DNA of 64,000 bases from Candidatus Aquiluna sp. UB-MaderosW2red (lineage in GTDB: Bacteria; Actinomycetota; Actinomycetes; Actinomycetales; Microbacteriaceae), in contig NZ_LT627734.1 of NCBI RefSeq assembly GCF_900100865.1, positions 1,599,805-1,663,804 of the forward strand. The letters run 5' to 3'. A model generated the notes under the pieces. That model searched no databases. It was not told the origin of the DNA and saw only the letters and a program-made list of their open reading frames with translations. Position 1 is the first letter of the stretch. Each line of letters opens with the position of its first letter. This document shows positions 47,092 through 55,794 of this stretch, in pieces. The position numbers and the translations under genes are program-made.

Positions 47092-48945
47092 CTAGCGGTG
47101 GGCGCTCGGCAACCGCCAAATCTGAAGATCTAGTGCGACCGACTCATAGCGAATCTTTCCACCCACCACTTTGAGTACCCCATTTCCGAATAGGTTCTCA
47201 GCATTTTCCGCGCCACTTAGAGAATCTTTTGGAAATTCAATCTTGCGATCTTTACCCCTTGCGGCAATTACCAGGATTGATTCGGTCTTGGATTCGCGAA
47301 TAAAAACCATCGCCTCTTTCGAGGTGTAGAGCCAGCGCATGGAACCCTCAACCAGTGCGCGGTGCTTTTTCCTAAGCGCAGCGAGGGTCGAATAGGTTGA
47401 AATCATAGAGGAATCAAAGGGACGCTCGTTATTCCAAGGAATCGGAGTTCGAGAGTTCTCTCCGTTATATCCATCCAAACCAAACTCATCACCGGCGAAT
47501 ATCATCGGGATTCCGGGGAATGTGAACTGCAAACCGGCGGCAACTCGCTGCGCCCCCTGAATTGCAAACGTCTTGAACCTTCCGGTGTCGTGAGTATCCA
47601 AGGCATTGAGGTTGTGCATTCTGAGCTGCCAAGGGAATGTGCCGGCAAAGCTCTGGTGCAGCTGCATGAACTGAGTGCCCGAGATTCCCTTGCGACCCGG
47701 CCCCATTTGATTCTCTTCGAGTTCTTGGCTGGGATCCCATAGCCAGCGCCAGGTCGGCCTGGTGAAATTGGCGTAAGTCATGGTGGACTGATAACTATCG
47801 CCCTGAACCAAATTGGCCGCATCCGAGGTAAATTCGCCAATTAGAAATGTGTCCGGGTTTATTTCATCCATCGTATTTTTGATGGTCCTAGCTACTTCTT
47901 GATTAAAGTCATCACCGCGAATTTTGCCGGTCATGTTTGCAACATCGATGCGCCAGCCATCCAGCTCGAACGGAGCCTTGAGCCAGCGGGCCACGACCGA
48001 CTGCTTGCCCAAGATGAAACGCCTCTTGAGTTCTGCCGAGTTCCAGTTGAACTTTGGTAGCGACTTGACTCCCCACCAGCTGTCATATTCGGAGTTCTTA
48101 TTGGTGAAGTAATAAAACTCAGACTCTGGAGCCTTCGGGTTTCTATAAGCTGCCTGAAACCATTCGTGCTTATCCCCCGAGTGATTCGCGGTCAAATCTC
48201 CCATCACCTTTAGCCCCATCGAGTGGGCCTTTTTCACCAAGTCACTCAGTGCCTTATTTCCGCCCAAAAGCGGATCAACCTGGGTGAAACTGGAAGAGTC
48301 GTAGCGGTGGTTTGACCCGGCTGGGAAAAAGGGAGTCAGGTATAAAATGCTGGCACCAAGTTTTTTGAGGTGATCCAAGTGCTCCTCAACACCCTTTAGG
48401 TCGCCGCCAAAGAGTTGTTGCGAGGTGCCGGGGCCCTGGCCGATAACCTCATCGCCCCAGGCTTTGGGGATTGCCCAATCCGGCAATTCACGCTTTGCTG
48501 CCGCGGTACTTCTGGCAAAGCGATCTGGAAACACTTGGTAGAGCACGGATCCGGTAGCCCACTTCGGCGCTTTTGGATGCGTGTTTATTTTAAAGTCATC
48601 TCGATCAGGCTGGTCAATCTCGTGCAAACCAAGCGGGTTGAGCCAAAAGCTGCTGTTATCTTCAAGCTCAATAAAAAAGCGGTAATGGACCTGGGGGTTG
48701 AACATTTCAATCGACCCCTCGTACCAATCCCAACCGTGGCGGGTGTAAATCTTTTTTAGTTTGGGGGCTAGAAAGTTTTCACCAGAATCGCTTTGGCGAA
48801 TCAGGACCTGACTTACCTTGCCAAGCGATGAGTGAATTCGCACTTTTAGCTTTAGCTTCTCCCCTACTTTCGGCGACTGGTTCCGAACATAGAGGGTTGA
48901 TCCATCATGGTGGGGAGTGTGAGCTAGGTGGTTAATTACTGCCAT
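47092..48945 (-). CDS. Cyclomaltodextrinase/neopullulanase-like GH13 enzyme (cytoplasmic)
   Basis: A 617-residue glycoside hydrolase without a signal peptide. An N-terminal beta-sandwich of about 125 residues (LYVRNQSPKVGEKLKLKVRI) precedes the (beta/alpha)8 barrel, the layout of cyclomaltodextrinases and neopullulanases that cut imported maltodextrins. Barrel landmarks: DLTANHSGDKHEWF; GWRIDVAN with nucleophile D334; FLIGEF with acid/base E371; and ALDTHDTGRF with D453. It is the last gene of the malEFG-type operon, 6 nt after the binding lipoprotein, so it should degrade what the transporter brings in. Exact substrate is not certain. Confidence 0.87.
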   Translation of the reverse strand: MAVINHLAHTPHHDGSTLYVRNQSPKVGEKLKLKVRIHSSLGKVSQVLIRQSDSGENFLAPKLKKIYTRHGWDWYEGSIEMFNPQVHYRFFIELEDNSSFWLNPLGLHEIDQPDRDDFKINTHPKAPKWATGSVLYQVFPDRFARSTAAAKRELPDWAIPKAWGDEVIGQGPGTSQQLFGGDLKGVEEHLDHLKKLGASILYLTPFFPAGSNHRYDSSSFTQVDPLLGGNKALSDLVKKAHSMGLKVMGDLTANHSGDKHEWFQAAYRNPKAPESEFYYFTNKNSEYDSWWGVKSLPKFNWNSAELKRRFILGKQSVVARWLKAPFELDGWRIDVANMTGKIRGDDFNQEVARTIKNTMDEINPDTFLIGEFTSDAANLVQGDSYQSTMTYANFTRPTWRWLWDPSQELEENQMGPGRKGISGTQFMQLHQSFAGTFPWQLRMHNLNALDTHDTGRFKTFAIQGAQRVAAGLQFTFPGIPMIFAGDEFGLDGYNGENSRTPIPWNNERPFDSSMISTYSTLAALRKKHRALVEGSMRWLYTSKEAMVFIRESKTESILVIAARGKDRKIEFPKDSLSGAENAENLFGNGVLKVVGGKIRYESVALDLQIWRLPSAHR

Positions 48946-48951
48946 TTATAT

Positions 48952-50139
48952 TTACTCGAGTCCTAGCCTGCTGGCCAAATTTCGAGCCATTTCACTCCAC
49001 AGTAAATCTGGGTCGGAAGCTCCCTGGATGATCTTGACTTGAGCCAATCCCCACTCAAACCAAATCTGGGAAAGCTGTTCGAGAGTCGGTAACGGCACCG
49101 CGGTATTGGCCGCCTTTATAAAGCCCCTGGTGGTTGAAGAATCAATCTCACCTAAGAACGCCTCGGTTACCGGCTGCTGCCCAGAGGTCAAATAAACCAG
49201 CTTTTGAAACTCGCCCGAAGCAAGATACTCACTCAGAAATAATTCAGCAGTCTCTTTTGCCGAAGAGGCTTGGGTGATAAAAAACCCGCGAGTTGTCAAA
49301 AAGGAAGTGGCTGGACTTTCTCGAAGCGCTGGAACATCGTAGATTGCCAAAGGAATAGCATCGCCCAGTTGGGGTATTAGCCATGGACCACCCAAAAGGC
49401 AATTTGCTTCGTTATTCAAAAAACTGTTCACGGCCGCCTGGCTGGACTGCAGTTTGAAACTGCTCCTGTTCTCCCCCAGCCAGTTCGCGAAAGCCGAACC
49501 CCCGGGACCACCAAAATTCAGCTTTGCAAGATCGTCACCGAGTTCATCCTGCAAAAACACGCTCGCACCAAAAGATGCCTGCAGGGCATAAAGGTAATAA
49601 GGGTCACCGTTTTCGAGCACCGGCAACGGGGCCTCTTTGGTCGCAACCTGGCTCCAATCAGTGGGCTGATTCGGCACCTGATTTGAGTTGCAAATTAGAG
49701 CAATATTCTCGGCGGCGTATGGATAGCCAAACTGCTTGCCCTGATAGCCAAATGACCGAAGGCTCGGGGCTTGAAACTCGAGGGCCGGCTCGGATTGGAC
49801 TGGATAAATCAAGCCTTTATCTTGGAGCGACCTGACCCAGGTGCTGCTGCCAGCGAAAAGATCAGGGGGGTTTAGGCCAGTCTCAATCTCGTCACGAATA
49901 TCAAAAAAGCCTTTTTGGGTAACGGTGACCGAAACCCCATAATCTGCCTGAAACTGCTTGGCCGCTGCTGCTAGCGACTCGAGCAGCTCTTCACCAGCCC
50001 ACACTTCAATCGATGACAGCTCCCTGACTTTAGATTGGGTCAAAGAAGGCTCGGCATCGGGATTCGTTTGCACACTCTGGCATCCGGTTAGCGTGAGCGC
50101 CAGAACAAGCAAACTCGAACCAATAATTACCTTGCGCAT
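48952..50139 (-). CDS. Second sugar-binding lipoprotein of the ABC operon
   Basis: A 395-residue extracellular solute-binding protein. The signal sequence MRKVIIGSSLLVLALTLTGC ends in a lipobox with Cys20, so it is a membrane-tethered lipoprotein. The rest has the family pattern IEVWAGEELLESLAAAAKQF, DLFAGSSTW, GYPYAAENIALICN and LLGGPWLIPQL, all like maltose/maltodextrin-binding proteins. It lies between malG and the GH13 gene, in addition to the unlipidated malE upstream of malF. It may serve another oligosaccharide through the same permease. Confidence 0.85.
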   Translation of the reverse strand: MRKVIIGSSLLVLALTLTGCQSVQTNPDAEPSLTQSKVRELSSIEVWAGEELLESLAAAAKQFQADYGVSVTVTQKGFFDIRDEIETGLNPPDLFAGSSTWVRSLQDKGLIYPVQSEPALEFQAPSLRSFGYQGKQFGYPYAAENIALICNSNQVPNQPTDWSQVATKEAPLPVLENGDPYYLYALQASFGASVFLQDELGDDLAKLNFGGPGGSAFANWLGENRSSFKLQSSQAAVNSFLNNEANCLLGGPWLIPQLGDAIPLAIYDVPALRESPATSFLTTRGFFITQASSAKETAELFLSEYLASGEFQKLVYLTSGQQPVTEAFLGEIDSSTTRGFIKAANTAVPLPTLEQLSQIWFEWGLAQVKIIQGASDPDLLWSEMARNLASRLGLE

Positions 50140-50193
50140 GATTTCCCGTCTAGCTACCGACCCAATAATGCCAGATGAATGAAGAAGAGGCCC

Positions 50194-51042
50194 TTAGCCC
50201 TTCACGGACCCGGCAGCGAGCCCACTAATAATGAAGCGCTGCAGTGATAAGAATATCAAAACAATCGGTATGGAAGCCAGAATCGAGCCAGCCGCGAAGG
50301 CTCCCCAGTTCTCTGAATACTGCCCCGAAACAAACTGCTGTAGACCAACCGCAACGGTCCGAATATCCATGTCCACTAAAAACAGCCTGGCCAAGATGTA
50401 CTCGTTAAAGGTCCCGATGAAGCTCAATAATGTGACAACAGCCAATACCGGCGCAGCCAGCGGGATAAAAATCTGCCAGTAGGTTTGCATCGCACTGGCA
50501 CCGTCTATCTTTGCCGCCTCATCAATCTCAATCGGAATTGAATCCACGAAACCCTTCAATAGCCAAATATTGACGCCCATTGCACCGCCAAGGTAGATGA
50601 GAATAAGTCCATTCTGGGTTCCTAACCCAAACTCGGGTGCAAAATTGCCGATTCCCTCCATGATCAAATAAATAGCGGAAATCGCCAAAATCGCCGGGAA
50701 CATTTGAATCAACAGCAGCGCCTGAAGCCCCAGCTTTTTACCCTTAAACCGCAGCCGGCTGAATGCGAATGCGGAGGCAGCACCGATCACAACCGAGATA
50801 ATCGCGACCGAACCGGCTATGAACAAAGAGTTATACATCCAGCGCAGGTAGGGGATGTTCGGGTCGTTGAAAAGTTTTTCGTAGTTCACAAGCGAAAACT
50901 CAGTGGGCAAAAACGAAGTTAGCTGCAGCGAACCACTCGAGCGGAATGATGTCAGCACCACTAAATAAAGCGGGAACAGCGCAAACAGAACGGCAAATAT
51001 AGCTACCAGGTGACGCCACGCTTTTTCTCTTAGCCAAACCAT
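50194..51042 (-). CDS. malG: Sugar ABC transporter permease MalG-like
   Basis: A 282-residue permease with six membrane helices. It begins with an N-terminal helix near residue 15 (LVAIFAVLFALFPLYLVVLT), then a periplasmic loop (about 35-75). The ATPase-contact EAA loop is EIDEAAKIDGASAMQTYWQI near residue 175. It pairs with MalF to form the channel. Its ATG overlaps the malF stop (TAATG) with GGAGG upstream, so translation is coupled. No ATPase gene is in the operon. A shared MsiK-type ATPase elsewhere is expected, as in other actinobacteria. Confidence 0.92.
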   Translation of the reverse strand: MVWLREKAWRHLVAIFAVLFALFPLYLVVLTSFRSSGSLQLTSFLPTEFSLVNYEKLFNDPNIPYLRWMYNSLFIAGSVAIISVVIGAASAFAFSRLRFKGKKLGLQALLLIQMFPAILAISAIYLIMEGIGNFAPEFGLGTQNGLILIYLGGAMGVNIWLLKGFVDSIPIEIDEAAKIDGASAMQTYWQIFIPLAAPVLAVVTLLSFIGTFNEYILARLFLVDMDIRTVAVGLQQFVSGQYSENWGAFAAGSILASIPIVLIFLSLQRFIISGLAAGSVKG

Positions 51043-52586
51043 TAGATGAATTCCTCCAATACTCTGGAGCGCCTAATTCCGTAAAGGGAAATAGCAGCAA
51101 CCAAAATAAATATCACAACGGAAATTGCTGAAGCCAGCCCCAGATCCTGAACCGAAGAACCGAAGGCAATTCTGTAGGTGTAGCTGATCAGGATGTCTGT
51201 CGCACCAGCTATCTCGCCGTCCAGGGCATTTCTAGGTCCGCCCCCGGTGAGCAAAAATATCAGGTTGAAGTTATTGAAGTTGAACGCGAAAGACGCAATC
51301 AAAAGCGGTGTGAGCATCTTTAGTAAAAGCGGCAAGGTGATCAGCCGGAAGATTTGCCTGCCATTGGCTCCATCAATAGTCGCAGCCTCAGCCAACTCAG
51401 GAGGAATTGCCTGTAAGGCCCCGTTTGAAATCAGGTAGAAATACGGAAAGCCCAGCCAGAGATTCACCACTAAGACCGCCGCCCGAGCAAAGTTTGGATC
51501 CAGGAACCACGCGATCTTGGTGCCAAATAGTGCGTTAATGGCGCCGAATTCAGTGTCGAACATCCCTCCCCAAACCAGGATGCTCATGATGCTTGGTACC
51601 GCATAGGGCAAAATTATGATGAGACGGTAAAAGCGACGCCCAATCAGGGGCTTGTCTAGCGCCAGTGCAACCAATAGTCCAAGTGCAAACTGGGTTACTA
51701 CGGTTGAAACAGCAAATATCATCGTCCAAATAAAGACTCCGATAAATGGACCTCGGATGTTGTCATCGGTGAAAAGAGAGAAATAGTTCTCAAACCAAAT
51801 TGGCGAGCGCCAGCCTGGTGAAAGGCGGTCTTCTGTGTCCGCAACATTCTCGTAATTGCCGCGGCCATTATCTACGTAGATAGCCCCGGTTTCCAGAGCT
51901 TTAAAGGTGTCGGATGTCGCATCATATTCATAGGCTGGCTTGAACGGGATGGCAACCTCAAAACCTTCAAGTCCCAGGAAGAAGCCCTCCGGACCAGCGA
52001 ACTTGACCTGAGCCAGGGCCTCACCCTGAGCCGCCAGCTGATCCTCGGTGAGCTTTTCAAACCCAGGCGTGTTAACGGCGATTCCCAGATCTGGATCTAA
52101 GGTCACCATGTCCTGGGTCAGCGGGGTGATTTTATTGTCGGTAGCTAAGAAGAATTCGCCGCTTAGGTAGTCGGTGGCTAAAAGAGCCAATTGGCCATCT
52201 GAAGTTTCACCAATTACGACATCAAAACTAAGACCTGACTCGTCCGCCACGAATGAGTCGGATTGAATCCGCTCCAGAGCCTGAGGCTTATCAACATAGT
52301 TTCCCGTTTTGAACTGAAAACCGGACATCACCAGGGTGTAGCCAATCGGCACCGCAACAAAAGCAGTGAGAAGCAAAATACCCGGGATAAAAAACTTCAT
52401 CGGGACAGAAATTGAGGTGAAGTAGACAACGGCGATGATGCCTATGGCCAAAGCTACAAAGATAGCAATTGCGTACTCGCCAGCTGCAAAAGCACTGATT
52501 GCGATTGTGCCTAAAAAGGCAAGGGTGAGGCTGACAAATATGATCTTTAGCGTCACCGCCAAGGCGGTGCCTTTGAATAACTTCAT
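51042..52586 (-). CDS. malF: Sugar ABC transporter permease MalF-like, with large extracytoplasmic domain
   Basis: A 514-residue permease. Three N-terminal helices precede a soluble outer domain at about 90-270 (DKPQALERIQSDSFVADESG ... DTEDRLSPGWRSPIWFENYF), comparable to the P2 loop of enterobacterial MalF. Five further helices follow, and the EAA loop is ELAEAATIDGANGRQIFRLI near residue 405. Such a long outer domain is not usual in actinobacterial sugar permeases and probably helps dock a binding protein. It is the second gene of the operon, separated from malE by a strong hairpin. Confidence 0.92.
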   Translation of the reverse strand: MKLFKGTALAVTLKIIFVSLTLAFLGTIAISAFAAGEYAIAIFVALAIGIIAVVYFTSISVPMKFFIPGILLLTAFVAVPIGYTLVMSGFQFKTGNYVDKPQALERIQSDSFVADESGLSFDVVIGETSDGQLALLATDYLSGEFFLATDNKITPLTQDMVTLDPDLGIAVNTPGFEKLTEDQLAAQGEALAQVKFAGPEGFFLGLEGFEVAIPFKPAYEYDATSDTFKALETGAIYVDNGRGNYENVADTEDRLSPGWRSPIWFENYFSLFTDDNIRGPFIGVFIWTMIFAVSTVVTQFALGLLVALALDKPLIGRRFYRLIIILPYAVPSIMSILVWGGMFDTEFGAINALFGTKIAWFLDPNFARAAVLVVNLWLGFPYFYLISNGALQAIPPELAEAATIDGANGRQIFRLITLPLLLKMLTPLLIASFAFNFNNFNLIFLLTGGGPRNALDGEIAGATDILISYTYRIAFGSSVQDLGLASAISVVIFILVAAISLYGIRRSRVLEEFI

Positions 52587-52608
52587 GAGTTCCCGATCGG
52601 GGTTTTAG

Positions 52609-52646
52609 GCAGGCTCAGAAGGGTCAAGGGACCCTTCTGAGCCTGC
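52609..52646. promoter_or_regulatory. Perfect 17-bp hairpin between malE and malF
   Basis: Arms GCAGGCTCAGAAGGGTC and GACCCTTCTGAGCCTGC are perfect inverted repeats with a 4-nt loop. In the operon's direction (- strand) no U-tract follows, so it should not be a full terminator; TTTT follows only on the + strand. Position and strength suggest a 3' stabiliser or partial attenuator that raises malE mRNA over malFG. Confidence 0.75.
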
Positions 52647-52671
52647 TTTTCAGCCTTTCAATTTCAAGTGG

Positions 52672-53934
52672 TTACTTGAGACCGGCCGCGCGGTTCTTTA
52701 CGAAGATGGCGTTCAACTTCGTCACTGCTGTTTTTGGTGCAATGTTCTTGACTAGAACGTCATCCCAGAATGCAGGAAGTGCGTCCCAGTAGGACGTTCC
52801 GCCAGCAGCACCATTCAAGATGCTGCCAATCTGCGGGATCGACGCTACTGCTGCTGCGTTGCCGAAGCCTTTTTGAGCGGCTCCAGCCTGAGATGCTGCC
52901 TCTTTGTTGGCTGGCGGGCGCTGCTCAATGTTCTGGTAAATAACCTGTCCACCGCTTGAGGCGAAGAAGCGGGTTAGAAGCGACTTAGCAGCCGCATCAT
53001 TTCCGTTGGTCTTGGCGAAAGAAGTGAGAAGGGCGCCACTGACGCTTCCGAAGGCTGAACCAAACTTGCCCTTGGTGACCCCTGGAACCGACATGAGGTT
53101 ATTCATTGAGAAACCCTTCATGGTGTAATCCTTCCACTCCCAGTTTCCGATGATTGCGTAAGGAACTTTTCCTGCTAGGAAGTTGTCCTTGCAGCCAGTG
53201 TCGGTGGCTGGGAAAAAGCCATTGCTCTTGCCGTTTGCTCCAAGCAGGTTCTTCTGGATGTTTGCTGCAACAGCCGCTGGAACTGGAGTCGCTTTCGAGT
53301 TCACTTTTCCAGAGAACATCGTGTAGGCGTTGCCGCCTAGAGCGCTAATCACTGGGTGGGCACCGAAAGACATGCCTCCGCCAGCCACACATAGCCCGGC
53401 AACCAACTTATTTTTGGTCTTGGTCGAGGTGTAAAGCTTCACCATGTCACCAAAGGTTTCGGGCTTCTTGTTGCCGGTTAGCTTGGTGTTTACCAGCATG
53501 GCGACGTTGTTGATGTCAACTGGAACACCGTAGATCTTGCCCTTGTAGGTAAGGTCAAACCAGTTGTTCGCGTTGAAGGCCTTGCGAACTGCCGCAGACG
53601 GTGTGAATGGGGCCAGCTTTCCATTAGCCGCGCCGGTTGCAACCCAGTCGTTGGCGCCAACAATGATGTCTGGGCCATCTTTGGTCACGTTGTCGACCGC
53701 AAGCTTCAAAGCGTCAAAGCTTGAGAATGCTTGAACCTTGATCTTGTAACCAGGCACCCACTCGCCGCCTTTTTGATCGTCTAGTGTTCCAAGCACCTTG
53801 ATCAGGTTCGGACCGCGAGACTCATCTGCCCAAACCGTGATGACCTTGTCGTCCGCCGAGGCAGGCAGTGCTAATAAAGATGAAGCAGCGAAGCCGAGAG
53901 TTAGGGCTAGCGCAACAACCTTCTTTGATTTCAT
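52672..53934 (-). CDS. malE: Maltose/maltodextrin-binding protein, MalE-like, apparently not lipidated
   Basis: A 420-residue secreted binding protein. The signal peptide is MKSKKVVALALTLGFAASSL then LALPASA|DD, a type I cleavage site near residue 27. There is no Cys in a lipobox position, which is odd for a monoderm because the protein has no visible tether. Family motifs include ITVWADESRGPNLIKVLGTL, DIIVGANDWVATGAANGKLA, GKIYGVPVDINNVAMLVNT and AIIGNWEWKDY. It is the first gene of malE-malF-malG-SBP-GH13, with GGAG just before the ATG, and is controlled from the divergent region holding LacI-type operators. Confidence 0.92.
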   Translation of the reverse strand: MKSKKVVALALTLGFAASSLLALPASADDKVITVWADESRGPNLIKVLGTLDDQKGGEWVPGYKIKVQAFSSFDALKLAVDNVTKDGPDIIVGANDWVATGAANGKLAPFTPSAAVRKAFNANNWFDLTYKGKIYGVPVDINNVAMLVNTKLTGNKKPETFGDMVKLYTSTKTKNKLVAGLCVAGGGMSFGAHPVISALGGNAYTMFSGKVNSKATPVPAAVAANIQKNLLGANGKSNGFFPATDTGCKDNFLAGKVPYAIIGNWEWKDYTMKGFSMNNLMSVPGVTKGKFGSAFGSVSGALLTSFAKTNGNDAAAKSLLTRFFASSGGQVIYQNIEQRPPANKEAASQAGAAQKGFGNAAAVASIPQIGSILNGAAGGTSYWDALPAFWDDVLVKNIAPKTAVTKLNAIFVKNRAAGLK

Positions 53935-53948
53935 TTTTCTCCTTATTT

Positions 53949-53966
53949 CGTCGCAACGTTGCGACG
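53949..53966. promoter_or_regulatory. 18-bp perfect palindrome, LacI-type operator in the malE leader
   Basis: CGTCGCAACGTTGCGACG is a perfect palindrome with the central CG typical of LacI-family operators. It lies 15 bp before the malE ATG and just downstream of the -10 region, a roadblock position. No LacI-family gene occurs in the window. Confidence 0.7.
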
Positions 53967-53971
53967 GCTGG

Positions 53972-54005
53972 ATAATATAAACACTCTGTAAAGGCTTACA
54001 GTCAA
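53972..54005 (-). promoter_or_regulatory. malE promoter with an embedded operator
   Basis: On the - strand TTGACT (54005-54000) serves as -35, and an AT-rich TTTATATTAT stretch (53981-53972) as -10, at about 18 bp spacing. The spacer and the -35 edge hold CTGTAAGCCTTTACAG (53986-54001), a 16-bp imperfect palindrome. The same half-sites recur at 54102-54117, so one regulator could control both divergent operons. Confidence 0.65.
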
Positions 54006-54101
54006 GGCATTATTAATAAGATTTATAACATAATGATTACGAGTTTCTTTGCCGTTTGGAAGCTAGTAACCTAGGCGTCAATAGCTAAGGGGCCTGCACG
54101 C

Positions 54102-54117
54102 CTGCAAGCGTTTACAG
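54102..54117. promoter_or_regulatory. Operator-like palindrome before the GH13 pair
   Basis: CTGCAAGCGTTTACAG matches the malE-promoter site CTGTAAGCCTTTACAG at 13 of 16 positions. It is LacI-like with AA..CG..TT symmetry and lies 28 bp before the ATG of the first alpha-glucosidase. Confidence 0.6.
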
Positions 54118-54145
54118 TTTGACTCAGATCAAGGAGTGGTTTTCA

Positions 54146-55792
54146 ATGCCCACAGAAGCGAAGTGGTGGCAGTCTGCCGTCATCTACCAGATTTATCCGC
54201 GCTCGTTTGCCGATGGCGATGGCGATGGCATGGGTGACCTGAAGGGCATTACTCAACGCCTTGACTCATTGGCCTCACTGGGGATAGATGCGGTTTGGTT
54301 TTCACCGTTTTTTCGCTCTCCTCAAAAAGATGCCGGCTACGACGTCAGCGACTATAAAGACATCGATCCGCTATTTGGAACCCTGGGTGACTTCGATACC
54401 ATGTTGGAAAAGGCCACTTCTTTAGGAATCCGGGTGATTGTGGACCTAGTGCCAAACCACTCCTCTGATCAGCATGCCCTATTCCAGGCCGCTCTCAAGG
54501 CCGCGCCCAACTCTCCGGAGCGCGACATGTACATGTTCCGTGATGGCAAAGGCGATTCGGGCGAACTGGCTCCAAACAACTGGGAGTCAGTATTTGGAGG
54601 GCAGGCTTGGACCAGAATCACAGAGCCAAATGGCGAATTAGGGCAGTGGTATTTGCACATCTTCGACAGCTCGCAACCGGACTTTAACTGGGAGAACGAG
54701 GCGGTCAAACTCGAGTTTGATTCAGTGTTGCGCTTTTGGCTAGACCGCGGCGTGGCGGGGTTCCGAATCGACGTCGCTCACGGCATGGCAAAAGCTCCTG
54801 GCCTGCCTGATCTCAAGCAAAACCTGAGCACCATGACCGGTCTAGAAGATAAAAACTCCCAGGCTCACCCGTTCTGGGGCCAAGATGCGGTGCACGACAT
54901 CAATCGCCGCTTCCGCAGCGTGCTAGATGAATATGACGATCGCGCGATGTGTGGCGAAGCTTGGCTGCCAACTATAGAAAAGATGGCCAAGTGGGTTAGG
55001 CCTGGCGAATATCACCAGACCTTCAATTTCAACTACCTAGAGACTCCTTGGGACAAGGCAAAACTCGAAACAGTAGTAAATGAATCACTTATCGGTTTTG
55101 GAGCAGTTGGCGCTCCCAGCACTTGGGTGCTGTCGAATCACGATGTGATTCGTCATGCCACCCGCATGGGTTATGACAAAGTTCCGAAACAGGGCGATGG
55201 AATAGGGCCGAATTACCCGCAGCCCGATGAGGCCAAGGGCCAGCGAGTATCCAGAGCTGCCACCGCATTCATGCTGGGTTTACCTGGTGGGGCCTACCTC
55301 TACCAGGGCGAAGAACTAGGCCTTCCAGAACACACCACCATCGAAGCCAAATATCGTGAAGACCCAACATTCTTCAGAACTAAGGGCGAGCGGGTTGGTC
55401 GCGACGGTTGCCGAGTCCCAATCCCCTGGGAGGCTCATGAACCGGCCTTTGGTTTCAATAAGACCGGAGAGTCTTGGTTGCCGCAGCCGGCAAGTTACCA
55501 GCGTTACGCCAGGGACACTCAGGAGGGCATTGCAGGCTCAACCCTTGAGCTTTATAAGCGTCTGCTAAAGGTGCGCAAAGAATTCGACATGGGTAACGGT
55601 GAACTAATTTGGGCCCCGGAACACGCCTCTGAGAATTCGCTTGCCTATAAAAATAATGGCGTCTTAGTGTTGGCAAACTTCACCGGCAGTGCCATCTCAA
55701 TGCCGGCCGGTGAGCTATTAGCAACCACTCAGCACGACCTATTGGTGGAAGAGGTACTTGAGCACGACCAAGTGGTCTGGATCAAACTCTAA
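54146..55792 (+). CDS. Alpha-glucosidase / oligo-1,6-glucosidase (GH13), first of a tandem pair
   Basis: A 548-residue cytoplasmic GH13 enzyme that releases glucose from short alpha-glucans. It starts MPTEAKWWQSAVIYQIYPRS. The barrel has DLVPNHSSDQHALF, GFRIDVAHGMAK with nucleophile D209, MCGEAWLP with acid/base E271, and LSNHDVIRHATR with D333; there is a short C-terminal beta domain. ATG at 54146 is chosen because AAGGAG lies about 10 nt before it; a TTG at 54119 would overlap the operator. It opens an operon with a close paralogue and is divergent from malE. Confidence 0.92.
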   Translation: MPTEAKWWQSAVIYQIYPRSFADGDGDGMGDLKGITQRLDSLASLGIDAVWFSPFFRSPQKDAGYDVSDYKDIDPLFGTLGDFDTMLEKATSLGIRVIVDLVPNHSSDQHALFQAALKAAPNSPERDMYMFRDGKGDSGELAPNNWESVFGGQAWTRITEPNGELGQWYLHIFDSSQPDFNWENEAVKLEFDSVLRFWLDRGVAGFRIDVAHGMAKAPGLPDLKQNLSTMTGLEDKNSQAHPFWGQDAVHDINRRFRSVLDEYDDRAMCGEAWLPTIEKMAKWVRPGEYHQTFNFNYLETPWDKAKLETVVNESLIGFGAVGAPSTWVLSNHDVIRHATRMGYDKVPKQGDGIGPNYPQPDEAKGQRVSRAATAFMLGLPGGAYLYQGEELGLPEHTTIEAKYREDPTFFRTKGERVGRDGCRVPIPWEAHEPAFGFNKTGESWLPQPASYQRYARDTQEGIAGSTLELYKRLLKVRKEFDMGNGELIWAPEHASENSLAYKNNGVLVLANFTGSAISMPAGELLATTQHDLLVEEVLEHDQVVWIKL

Positions 55793-55794
55793 AA

